From contig OZ038463.1 of assembly GCA_964036295.1 (NCBI GenBank), forward strand, positions 24,973,069 to 25,037,068: DNA of 64,000 nt, read 5' to 3'. This DNA comes from Plumapathes pennacea. Lineage: Eukaryota; Cnidaria; Anthozoa; Antipatharia; Myriopathidae. Under the pieces are notes generated by a model. The model had not been told where the DNA came from. It saw nothing but the letters and a program-made list of their open reading frames with translations, and made no database searches. This document shows, piece after piece, positions 12,223 through 20,942 of this stretch. Numbering within the stretch: position 1 is the stretch's first letter; each line of letters begins with the position of its first letter. A program made the translations under genes and the position numbers.

Positions 12223-12276
12223 GTGTGCATCTCAAAAGGTCATAATGACATCATATGTATGCATTTCAAAAAGTCT
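12183..12276 (+). repeat. Three direct repeats GCATTTCAAAAAGTCT
   Basis: GCATTTCAAAAAGTCT occurs exactly at 12183-12198 and 12261-12276, with a variant GCATCTCAAAAGGTCA at 12227-12242. The third copy runs into the hairpin arm that begins at 12275. The array could belong to the end of the Harbinger element or to the parvovirus-like element. Confidence 0.75.
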
Positions 12277-12333
12277 TAATTTTCCTACTGGAAGGGCGTG
12301 GCGTCAAGCGGCAGCGCTGGTAGGAAAATTAAG
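12275..12333. repeat. 14-bp inverted repeat, possible remnant of a viral terminal hairpin
   Basis: CTTAATTTTCCTAC at 12275-12288 is the exact reverse complement of 12320-12333, enclosing a GC-rich 31-nt loop. AAGGTTTGTTGATAT follows at 12332 and recurs near 12412. The position, about 330 bp upstream of the NS1 promoter, is where a parvovirus terminal palindrome would be. That role is inference; a foldback insertion is the alternative. Confidence 0.55.
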
Positions 12334-12659
12334 GTTTGTTGATATCCCTATATTTGACGTCATTATGGCATGGTGATATTCCCATATGATGTGCCTGAAG
12401 AACTTTTTAAAGGTTTGTTGATATTCCTATATAATAGTATCTCAAGCTGTTCCCAAAAGGGTGTGCTAACCCTAGAGGTTGAAGGGGTAGATTGGAATGT
12501 GAAGAATGTGTGGTATGTAAGGAATTTGCGCCAGAATGTAAAGAATGTTAATTATTATAATTTTTGGCGGTAATTTTTAGGCGGGAAATTAGTATGATAA
12601 TGTGTAACTATGGTGATCGTGCCTAAATGGGTAATACCGCTGACTGAAAGTTGCGTGAC

Positions 12660-12694
12660 TATAAATATGATCGCACTTGACCGTCAAGGTCAGT
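12660..12694 (+). promoter_or_regulatory. TATA box plus TCAGT initiator for NS1
   Basis: TATAAATA at 12660-12667 is followed by TCAGT at 12690-12694, 32 bp from the start of the TATA box to the initiator A, and the NS1 ATG lies at 12701. This spacing and the CAGT initiator are the standard arthropod-type core promoter used by densoviruses. The very short leader (about 9 nt) is also known from that group. The promoter looks intact although the gene is broken. Confidence 0.7.
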
Positions 12695-13316
12695 ACTAAC
12701 ATGTCGGGCAGTCTCCAAGCTATTCACATGGAGTACACCAATTCTGATAGGCAATGGGTAAGCGTTGTAGTCCAGCGATCAGGAACAATCACGGGGCAGT
12801 TGTTAAAGAACTACCTAGAGACAAGAAGAGACAAAGCAATGATATATTATCATCCTATGGGATCGAATGAGATGTGCAGCGATCACAGGAACGATCATTA
12901 TCATGTGCTGGTGAGAGTGAGAAGAGGAGAAGAAGTGCAAAGGGGCAGCAACCATCCATTGTACCAGTGGTGCAAAAGAAAGTGCAACCTAGCAAAGTTG
13001 AGGTTGCCGAACGCTATACTTATAAAGTATATTTGTCGAATTATGGATTATTTATCGCAACCACCAAGAAGCTTATTCGGGGCGACGAGACCGGACTTGG
13101 CGCAGTGGGCTTCATCGTACTCGCACTTAGATGTGGCAGTAGAGATGGAGAGGACCGATGTTGGACCAAAGCAGAACAAGGATGGAGAGAAAGCGAAGAA
13201 AAGAGATGCGGCGGACGCGCTAGAAGAGCTGATAGAACTTACGGAACGATCAAACGCCAAGGACCTGCAGAGTTTCATGCTTTGGGTTTCGAAGCTGGGA
13301 AAGAGAAAACGAAAAG

Positions 13317-14951
13317 AATTACAGGCCTGTCTCAGTGTTAACTGCACTTTCAAAAGTGTTTGAAAGGGTAATGTATGCCCAGGTGTACGATTTCATCCAC
13401 CCCATGTTATCCCCGAATCTGTCAGGATTCCTTAAGGGCCACTCGTGCTGCTCAGCCCTACTAAAAAAGACGGAGGACTGGCGTGCATCCCTTGATCAAC
13501 GCCACCATGTTGTAGCCGTTGCCGTCGACCTCAGCAAAGCGTTTGACTCGGTCTGTCATAGCTTGATGTTAGCCAAACTTAAATCTTACGGCTTCACAAA
13601 CGGCGCACTTGACCTGATGTCCGCCTACCTGAGAGATCGCCAACAAAGGGTCAGGATAGACGGTACACATTCGGATTGGTCAGCTGTACACACGGGTGTA
13701 CCACAAGGGTCCCTCCTATCACCACTCTTGTTCAATATATACACAAATGATCTGAACTATTTTGTATCAAATGTATCACTAAGACTATACGCTGATGACA
13801 CCACAGAATACGCCTCAGACGCATCACCCGTAGTGCTACAGTTCATAACTAACGATAACATCAAGACCCTGTCTAAATGGTTTGACTCCAACTACTTAAC
13901 ACTAAACGCTTCCAAGACCCAATCTATTGGTATTGGTCCTTCAATGTACAACTACACTTTTGAAATAAATGAGTCCGCCGTACAAGTTTCTGATGACCTG
14001 AGAATTCTTGGGCTTACAATTGATAAAATGTTGACCTTCAAGTTGCACATCACCCTTCAATTGAAGAAAGCCTATGCTAAGGCCGCAGCTCTGAGAAGAA
14101 TGCGCCGTTTTATACCTACGGACATCATGGTGCGTCTATACAAGGCTTTTATTTTGCCCCACCTGGAGTACTGTAGCCCAGTGTTGATTGGCATTGGCAA
14201 AGGACAAGCCAAAAGACTGGAAGATGCCAACTATTACATCTTGAGAACAGTACTTGGCTTATCCAGCTCACACAGCTATGATGCAATTCTTAGAACCGCT
14301 AAGATGAAATCTCTAGCTCATCGCAGATACTTCCAATCACTGATCCTCCTTTTTAAATGCCTTAAAGATCAAGGTCCTCAATATGTGCAAGACTTATTTA
14401 AGCCTCGCACTGTCAGCAAATATAATCTTCGAGGGAACAGCAGCAAGTTGGAACAACCTAGTTTTAATTCTCACTGGCTACACAACTCATTTTCTTATAT
14501 CACTAGCCGTGCATGGAACAATTTACCTGCTAAAGTCCGCGAAACGGATAACATTAAAGTTTTTAGGAAACTTTTATATGAGGTAAATCTGTCACCAGAA
14601 ACTAGCGGCTGCTCATGTTTTATCTGCTCCGATTAATACGGACACAAATGGAGTTTTAAATAATAATATGGTAGTAATTAGTGTAATTAGCTAGTAAAAG
14701 TAATTAGATAGTACATTAGCCAGTATTTCTTAGTCAATCGCCATTTTTATACAATTAGTTAGTCACTGTATTTTAGATATGTATATTAGCATAGTAGTTT
14801 TTGGCTTATTTCGTAATTTTAACAAAATTTAGTATTTATTTTACCTTAATATCTTCATATTGCTTTCACGTGCGTGTTTTAACGAGTTATTACTCCTAAA
14901 CGTTACGTGGTTAAATAAACTATTGTATTGTATTGTATTGTATTGTATTGT
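13317..14951 (+). mobile_element. 5'-truncated LINE inserted in NS1, (TATTG)n tail
   Basis: The insertion starts within the reverse transcriptase motif NYRPVSVL and ends with five or more TATTG repeats at 14920-14951, after which NS1 sequence resumes. The strong 5' truncation and short tandem 3' tail are typical of CR1/L2-type LINEs inserted by target-primed reverse transcription. A clear target-site duplication was not found. Confidence 0.85.
13335..14636 (+). CDS. LINE reverse transcriptase, C-terminal 433 residues, open
   Basis: An uninterrupted frame that is only a 5'-truncated protein: it lacks the endonuclease and the first reverse transcriptase blocks. Visible motifs in order: LSKVFERVMYAQV, AVDLSKAFDSVCH (motif A Asp), HTGVPQGSLLSPLLFNIYTN (motif B), LRLYADDTTEY (catalytic YADD), LNASKTQSIGIG, then the C-terminal AWNNLPAKVRETDN and a Cys-containing end CSCFICSD. 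No start codon of its own is expected, so the piece is not a working gene. The intact frame suggests the insertion is younger than the viral copy around it. Confidence 0.85.
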   Translation: MLTALSKVFERVMYAQVYDFIHPMLSPNLSGFLKGHSCCSALLKKTEDWRASLDQRHHVVAVAVDLSKAFDSVCHSLMLAKLKSYGFTNGALDLMSAYLRDRQQRVRIDGTHSDWSAVHTGVPQGSLLSPLLFNIYTNDLNYFVSNVSLRLYADDTTEYASDASPVVLQFITNDNIKTLSKWFDSNYLTLNASKTQSIGIGPSMYNYTFEINESAVQVSDDLRILGLTIDKMLTFKLHITLQLKKAYAKAAALRRMRRFIPTDIMVRLYKAFILPHLEYCSPVLIGIGKGQAKRLEDANYYILRTVLGLSSSHSYDAILRTAKMKSLAHRRYFQSLILLFKCLKDQGPQYVQDLFKPRTVSKYNLRGNSSKLEQPSFNSHWLHNSFSYITSRAWNNLPAKVRETDNIKVFRKLLYEVNLSPETSGCSCFICSD

Positions 14952-15061
14952 AAGAGGGAACAGCGCAACATACTACGCAAACATATATGCTGCGCTGATT
15001 TCAACAGCAAGTTACAGAAAGTGATCGACTGGAACAACGTGCAGTTCGACACAGCAGTGTC

Positions 15062-15883
15062 GTGGTATCAAGCATTGCACAACGTGGCCAGAGATTCATC
15101 GTACTTGACCTTAACAGAGAGTACGAACCTATTGAGGAGGTGGTTGAAGGAGACCGTTGGCGCGTCGGGGCAATCAGTTCTGATGAGGAAGATGCTAGCG
15201 AGGATAGAGGAAGTAATGGACAAGAAGAAGATGAAAGTGAACACTATTCTCTTGCTGGGGCCATCGAACGGGGGGAAATCCCTGATTGCGAGATCACTAG
15301 TGAACTCGTTCAGAACAATCGGGAGAGCATTAGGAGGGATGAATGCGACCTTTTTTCTAGAAGATTGCGTGAACAAGAGGATTATATTGCACGAAGAGCC
15401 GATAATCATCGAACAGACCCAAGAAGTGTTCAAGACGTTGATGGAGGGGACGTTAACGATGGTAAACAGGAAAGGAAGACCAATGGTGCAGATGGGAAGA
15501 ACACCATACATGACAACGGCGAACACCGTACCATGGGGAGATCTGAGGGATCAAGCACACAAAGTAGCATTCGAAAATCGATGCGTAATACTGCGTGTGA
15601 CTTCCAAGCCTTGGCTCACAAATTACAACGGGGAGATCAACCCGAGAGCGTGGAGAGTTATTCTCAAAGAATGGTTAAAGATTGGGGAGAAGATATCTGG
15701 GACACAATCGGGCTCCCAGTCGAAGCATTTATAGCCTACTGCGAAGGGCAGTTCAGAATCAGATTCAAGCCAGAGTCAGGAGAGTTCCTCGGAGTCGGAA
15801 TCCAGTGCTACCTCAGAGATAGATCAGGAGCGATCAGAGTGTTTGACTCAGAAGCCTGGAAAGACGTCGGGAACGATCAGTGA
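15062..15883 (+). other. Long open frame overlapping NS1 in another frame
   Basis: An open stretch of 273 codons overlaps the helicase part of NS1. It is acidic early (SDEEDASEDRGSNGQEEDES) and ends FLGVGIQCYLRDRSGAIRVF. Another open stretch with the same relative frame shift overlaps the 5' part of NS1 (12874-13341). Several densoviruses encode NS2 in an alternative frame over NS1, so this could be a real overlapping gene. Neither stretch has a good ATG, a TGA lies at 14996, and the region is purine-rich with little T, which lowers the chance of stops. Confidence 0.3.
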
Positions 15884-15937
15884 AGAAGAAATTGACATAG
15901 ACGGAGTGAGTGAAACAGAAGAGGAGAAAGCATTGAG

Positions 15938-17963
15938 ATGGCTTCAGGAATAACCTTTGAGAACGTGGACAGAGCAGTGAGAGGGGTGAGTGGAGATGTA
16001 TTGAAACATTGGACCAGAATAGACCTGAATAGAGCAAAGAGACTAGTTACCGGAAATACTACCAAAGCAGATAACACCGAAGAATTAGGAGAACAATCAG
16101 AAGGAGCACCAGGAGGAGTTGTAACACCCTCACAGTTCAATATGAACCAGCATGATTTTGTAGACTTGAACTTTAGCAAGACATATATCCACTATATAAT
16201 CAACCAAGGAGATACACAAGGAGGACCACAAGTAGTAGAAACCTCATCACCAGTAGATGGATGGGGGATGAATGTGAACACAAGATGGAGCTTACTTCCA
16301 TACCTAACATTGAACAAGTATCTAAGACCTAGTGATAAGAGTACGATCTGGAATTTGGGAGGGCACTTTAAGTTTAGAGCGGTTTTCGGATGACTGTCGA
16401 AAGTAATTGTGTGATTGCTTTGGTTTTGCGTTTGCTTCGCTTTCGGATTGGTCCACACGAGTTTGTCAGCATGCTCAGCCAATCAGAGACAAAACCAAAA
16501 CCAAAACCAAACACTTCTCACGCAAGCGATGGCGTGTACTCGCACTGCTGATTGGAAAGTAAAACCAAACGCAAGACCAAATGCGAATTACTTTTGCTTC
16601 CAATTGGCTGAACTGTTTTCTCTCAGTCTCTGTGATTGGCCTGTGTGATTACTTTGGTTTTGGTTTTCGACAGTCATCCGAAAACGGCTCTAATGGTGGT
16701 GTTATACTAAGTAATTTTGTAGCACTGATGGATGGCATTAGCACAGCATCAGGATCGATAGATTTAACCACCACACCAAGTAATCAACCATTTTTTATCA
16801 CCTATCAGGATAATAAAGGCATGTTACCTCCAGTACCGATTAATCGGGGAACAGGGTTGAATGATTATGGGAGGAGGAATTTTCCTAAGAGTAGAGATGA
16901 TGCGACCTTACCAGAGTTCAAGTTTAATGTGACTCAGAATTACGGGGGGATACCAACAGTGTTTGATACAGGACCAAACAAAGATGCAAGGATCATACCA
17001 CAAGCGTGGTCACACATGATGGAAGATTGGAATTTAATGAACAGCGATCAGTGGAAAGTATACCACTGTGGGTGCGATCCTATCCATATGACATGGGATG
17101 GGGATGATAACTACTATATAATGGGACCACCATTAAGTGAGGAGATAAACCCGCATGAGTGGTCAGGGGGCGATAAGGGTAAGAGTAGCCAGAAGATGGG
17201 AAGTGTATTGTTTGGACAGCCAGGGCATGGTCTGGGACATTTGACTACATTTCATAAGTTTCAGGCTAGTGGGGAGACTGAAGCATTAGATCCGCATTTT
17301 GGGATAAACCCTTTAACTCAAGCAATAGGTGGGATGAATGGACTAGCAGCAGAAGGGATGGGAGAGGCATGGATGCATTACCCAAGAACTGTACCAGAGG
17401 GTAAAGAGGGGAAGAAGAAGACAGTGAAGAGTAAGTTAGGGGAAGATCATGTAAAAGAGAAGAAAGTAAGGTTTGAGCAAAGTGACAGTGAGGGGCAAAT
17501 CTATGAGGAGATTGAGAGTGATGAAGAAGATGGAGACTACGGACACTACATAGAAGGGGCGCCCTACATTAGGGGAAATAAGAGTACACCGAGTTTAAAC
17601 TCCAGTTACAGATATGGAGTACCACATGGGGGCATGCCGTATTTTGAATCACCAGCACAAGTTATGGATAGTCCAGATGATAATAGTGCTACCATAGCTC
17701 CTCACCATAGTATGCACGGGATGGATTTAATGACTGGGATACCGTACAATACGAGTAAACCGTATTTTTTGTTGAAGTTGATGCCATTTCTACAGACAGA
17801 TAACAAGGTCCACAAGTACTGCATGAGTTTTTTGGCAAATTACCATTGTAGTATTACTGTAAAGAGGAATCAGTTAAGGTACTGGGGACCAGAAAGATAT
17901 ATTAATTGGAATAGAAATAATGGATGTATGGTGATGCCTACCGGCTATAATAGTTTGGATTAA
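15938..17963 (+). pseudogene. Endogenous parvovirus-like capsid (VP) gene split by a MITE
   Basis: The first part, 15938-16376, starts with ATG overlapping the NS1 end and has a Gly-rich EGAPGGVVTPSQ stretch. The second part, about 16691-17963, continues to TAA with a Glu/Asp-rich loop (EEIESDEEDGDYGHY) and a C-terminus RNQLRYWGPERYINWNRNN. Between them lies a 314-bp MITE. The frames before and after it are compatible once the TA duplication is taken into account, and no other stop was seen. No phospholipase A2 His-Asp motif is visible at the N-terminus, as in some parvovirus lineages. The capsid call rests on position after NS1, size (about 570 residues) and composition; I did not recognise a specific family. 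Confidence 0.7.
16377..16690. mobile_element. MITE with TIR GAGCSGTTTTCGG, TA duplication
   Basis: The ends GAGCGGTTTTCGGATGACTG and the reverse complement at 16671-16690 differ at one position, and CGAAA follows on both sides. TA flanks it (16375-16376 and 16691-16692). The body has CCAAT-like blocks (GATTGGCC, CAACCAAT-type) and repeats of CAAAACC. I remember a very abundant coral MITE with the same ends and layout. It is mobilised in trans by a TA-targeting transposase, probably Tc1/mariner-like. A diverged relative lies at 58.56-58.76 kb. Confidence 0.85.
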
Positions 17964-17965
17964 GA

Positions 17966-18081
17966 GGTGCACCTACTCAGTGTGCACCATATTATTACGA
18001 TGATTGTACCTGATTGTAGTAGAAGTAAAGAGAGAAGAAAGATGATTGTACTTGATGTGATTTAATTAAAGAAAGAATAAA
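17966..18081 (+). terminator. Hairpin and polyadenylation signal after the capsid gene
   Basis: GGTGCAC at 17966-17972 pairs with GTGCACC at 17982-17988, three bases after the capsid stop. AATAAA follows at 18076-18081 in AT-rich sequence, with a T-rich run from about 18116. This fits the single polyadenylation site of a parvovirus with both genes on one strand. Confidence 0.5.
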
Positions 18082-18319
18082 GATATGATTGTATTTGATG
18101 TGAGTGTGTAAATTAATTTTTTTATTTATTTTTTGTGTATATACACCAGGGATAAATAAGGAACAATCAACTGATTTCTCTAATTTTTCTGAATTGCAAC
18201 TACTGCAAAAATGCCACACAATAGAACAATAAGAAAAATAGGGAAGAATAAATGCCTTGTATAAACGTAGTAATATTCTGTTAGGGATGAGTTTGCAAAA
18301 CTGATCATAACATTAAATT

Positions 18320-19000
18320 GATTATTAACTTACAAATTGTACTGATGTGATCGTTAAAGCTGAGCTGGTTGTCAAGGACTATACCGAACAACTCGATGGA
18401 GCTCTTCACTGGAAAAGAGAACTGGTGGTCTGTTTTCCCTAGTATTGTGGCCTGATGCTTACTGGCATTAGCTATCATGCCATTGTCTCTATACCATTCG
18501 TTTGTAATACTGAGATCATCCTGAATGCGTTTATCCAGGGCTACAGGGTCTGTCAGAGTCGTGTAGCTGCTCATAGTCAGCGTAAGCATTTAGTTTTACC
18601 ATTTTAATATGGTAAAACAAATCGTTAAAAAAGATATTCAAAAACAGCGGTCCCAGTACATTCCCTTGAGGTACGCCTCTCTTCACAGCTTCCCATCTCA
18701 AGTACAGTGTCGCCAAGCTTTACTCTCTGTCTAATGGAGAGATAATCTCTGAGTAGTGCACAGACTTTATCACCTACACCGTATGCCTTCAGTTTGGCCT
18801 ATAGCAGTGCATGTGTGATGGTATCGAACGCCTTTGATAAGTCCATGGATATTACAGCCACCATCTCCTTGTTGTCACGACTCGCCTTCCAGTCTTCCGT
18901 GAGATGAACTAGTGAAGTTTCACAACTGTGTTGCTTCCTGTATGCGGAGATGAAGTCCGACAAGAGTTTCCAAAAGACTGTTTCAAGCTGGGACGCCAGT
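18320..19000 (-). pseudogene. LINE reverse transcriptase fragment
   Basis: Read on the minus strand from about 19000 to 18320 in several frames: ISAYRKQHSCETSLVHLTED, AVISMDLSKAFDTITHALL (motif A), VKRGVPQGNVLGPLFLNIFF (motif B), then NAYAD-x-EQLHDSD (motif C region, damaged) and FGIVLDNQLSFNDHIS. Truncated at both ends. It is a jockey/CR1-like fragment unrelated in orientation to the LINE in NS1. Confidence 0.8.
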
Positions 19001-19685
19001 AAAAGAAACAGAAGAAACCTTCCCACTTCAGCGTATAGACATGATGCCAACCACAAAGACCACCACCATCGGATCACTTAAAGACCTCAGGGCTGGTAAG
19101 CTGTTAACACTTACACCAGTGGCTAACAATTTGAGCCCTGTCGAGAAAGTAACAAAGAGAGCCACTAATGCAAAACTTTGTCAGAGATTGCCAGTTAACA
19201 GATCCAACAGGCTCAATCGAAGCTTGTGCTGTGGCAATCATATATAGAATAAGTGAAAGATGGACAAACTTATAAATTCACTAATTTGCGCCTGAAATCA
19301 AAGAGAGCTTCCATCCACAAGACAGAACTAGAAATTTTTAGCATTACAGATGTCTTTGTACCATACCTGCTGTAATGGCAACAAAAAAGTCATCCTCAAG
19401 CCACAAAAGAACATAGTTAAATGTCAGCTGTGGCATTACCACCAACAACAAAAAGGTGGGAACCACTCACGAACCAATGAAAACACTATGACTAATGCGT
19501 GGGAAACCAATGAATACCCACTCTATACACTGACTGATCCACGGGAAACATATAAGAGCAAACTCATTTTCGCTTTGATATTGGTAAGGTATTTAATGGT
19601 GTTAGTTCTTTTTCTGATCCCCAGAAGTTAGAGTTCATCGAGAGCATTTCAAGCCCACATGGTGATCCCCTCTTTGAATTCCCTT
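19001..19685. other. No recognised feature
   Basis: Mixed-composition sequence between a LINE fragment and the DUF4371 pseudogene. Short open frames here resemble nothing known to me. Confidence 0.4.
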
Positions 19686-19689
19686 AGTC

Positions 19690-20560
19690 GATCAAGAGTG
19701 GCGAAAAATCTCGTAAATTCCAAATAGTTTGGCTGCTACAATATCCTTGGCTGGCTTATTCTAAGTACCTGGATGGCACATTTTGTTTACCTTCTGTTCT
19801 ATTTGGCCAAAATGCGAACAATGTGGGCAAGTTGGTGAAATTGCCACTAACATTTTGGACAAGCGCCACAAGCTGATTCAAAAAACACTGTCACTACGAG
19901 AACCACAATTACAGTCCCTGCCATGGGCAACTTCATGAAAGTTATGAAACGCCTGTCCCAGTCGATCAGCAGCTCGACAACTGATGCAGCAGCAAATTGA
20001 CAGGAATCGCAAGATCCTATCGCCCCTGTTCAAGACTGTGATTTTCTGTGGCCAAAATAACATCGCTCTCAGAGGTCACTGAGAAGACCCAAATAACACA
20101 CAGGGGAATTTCCAGGCTTTGCTTGCATTCCAAGTCGACAGTGGCGATGAAACCCTTGAACAAAACCTTGAGAATGCACCAAGAAATGCAACTTACATTT
20201 CGAAAATGACCTAGAATGATGATCGCAACAGTTGGCCAATATGTTTTGAATAACCGGGCATGTGAAGTCAAGGAAAGCAAGTATTTCTCCATTTTGGCAG
20301 ACGAGGCAGCCGATATATCTAATGAAGAAAACCTTTCTGTCGTCATCAGATTTGTGGATTCTTCTAAAAACATAAGGGAAGATTTCATTGGCTATTACCT
20401 CTGCGAAGAAGGGACTACTAGACGGGCTATTAATAACTGGATAGTCAATGCTGTGTCGGATTTAGGATTGTCAATGGACGATTGTCCAGGACAATGTTAT
20501 GATGGTGCAATAAACATGGCTTGGCAGTTTAATGGAGCTTCAGCACTCATCAAGGAACTA
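19690..20560 (+). pseudogene. DUF4371/ZMYM-type (hAT-like) gene, N-terminal half
   Basis: Frames switch several times. A TTF-type zinc-finger region reads PWLAYSKYLDGTFCLPSVLF then GKLVKLPLTFWTSAT (about 19741-19870). Next come NFMKVMKRLSQSISSSTTDA, RKILSPLFKTVIFCG and, in one open frame 20216-20560, the DUF4371 core KYFSILADEAADISNEENLS then GQCYDGAINMAWQFNGASAL. It stops at ...IKEL (20560), exactly where repeat family A begins. The protein normally continues with a segment found at 27148-27850. Genes of this type are domesticated or free hAT-like transposase relatives, very numerous in cnidarians. Confidence 0.85.
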
Positions 20561-20942
20561 GACTGGCGTTGCCAGTGAGCTCGTGGCGTGAGTTGTGTCA
20601 AGACCAGAATATACTAAAATGGAAAGTAGGGACAAGAGTGGAACTCCCAAGAGAAACTTCCAGTTTCTCACCAGAAAAATATGACACAGTATAGAGAACT
20701 TGGCTTACACTTGCTTCTTAAAGGTTGAGCGACTCTGCATTTTGAGCTTAGGAGCAAAAGGGTCAACCGGCAAGAAAAGCAGAGTAATGCGTGACATATC
20801 TTTTTATGCACAATCGATTTTGACAGTTCGGACTTCGAACACTTACTTCTAATCAGGGGCCACAATAGCGCTGCGCACAAATGACGTCACAAAAATCGAG
20901 ACCCCCCACGCAACTCAGACAAACATTACAATCTCCGTAAGG

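Larger units (their letters stand above)
12701..15952 (+). pseudogene. Endogenous parvovirus-like NS1 replication gene, interrupted
   Basis: The 5' part (12701 to about 13316) has a His-x-His motif in DHYHVLVRV (residues 66-68), as in the HUH nickase domain of parvovirus NS1. A LINE interrupts at about 13317-14951. The 3' part carries an SF3 helicase: Walker A GPSNGGKS (about 15258), Walker B IILHEEP (about 15378), motif C TTANTVPW (about 15512). An in-frame TAG at 15732 cuts off an acidic Ser/Glu-rich tail that otherwise stays open to a TAA at 15950-15952, overlapping the capsid start by 15 nt. In exogenous viruses NS1 nicks and unwinds viral DNA. Assignment to a parvovirus-like group is firm from helicase, promoter and gene order; the genus is not. 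The copy is defective. Confidence 0.85.

Noticed and set aside
12874-13341. 155-residue frame over the 5' part of viral NS1
   Set aside because: It has no ATG and purine-rich composition favours chance openness. Kept only as part of the overlapping-frame finding.
15068-15526. 152-residue minus-strand open frame
   Set aside because: It is antisense to the SF3 helicase motifs and has no features of its own.
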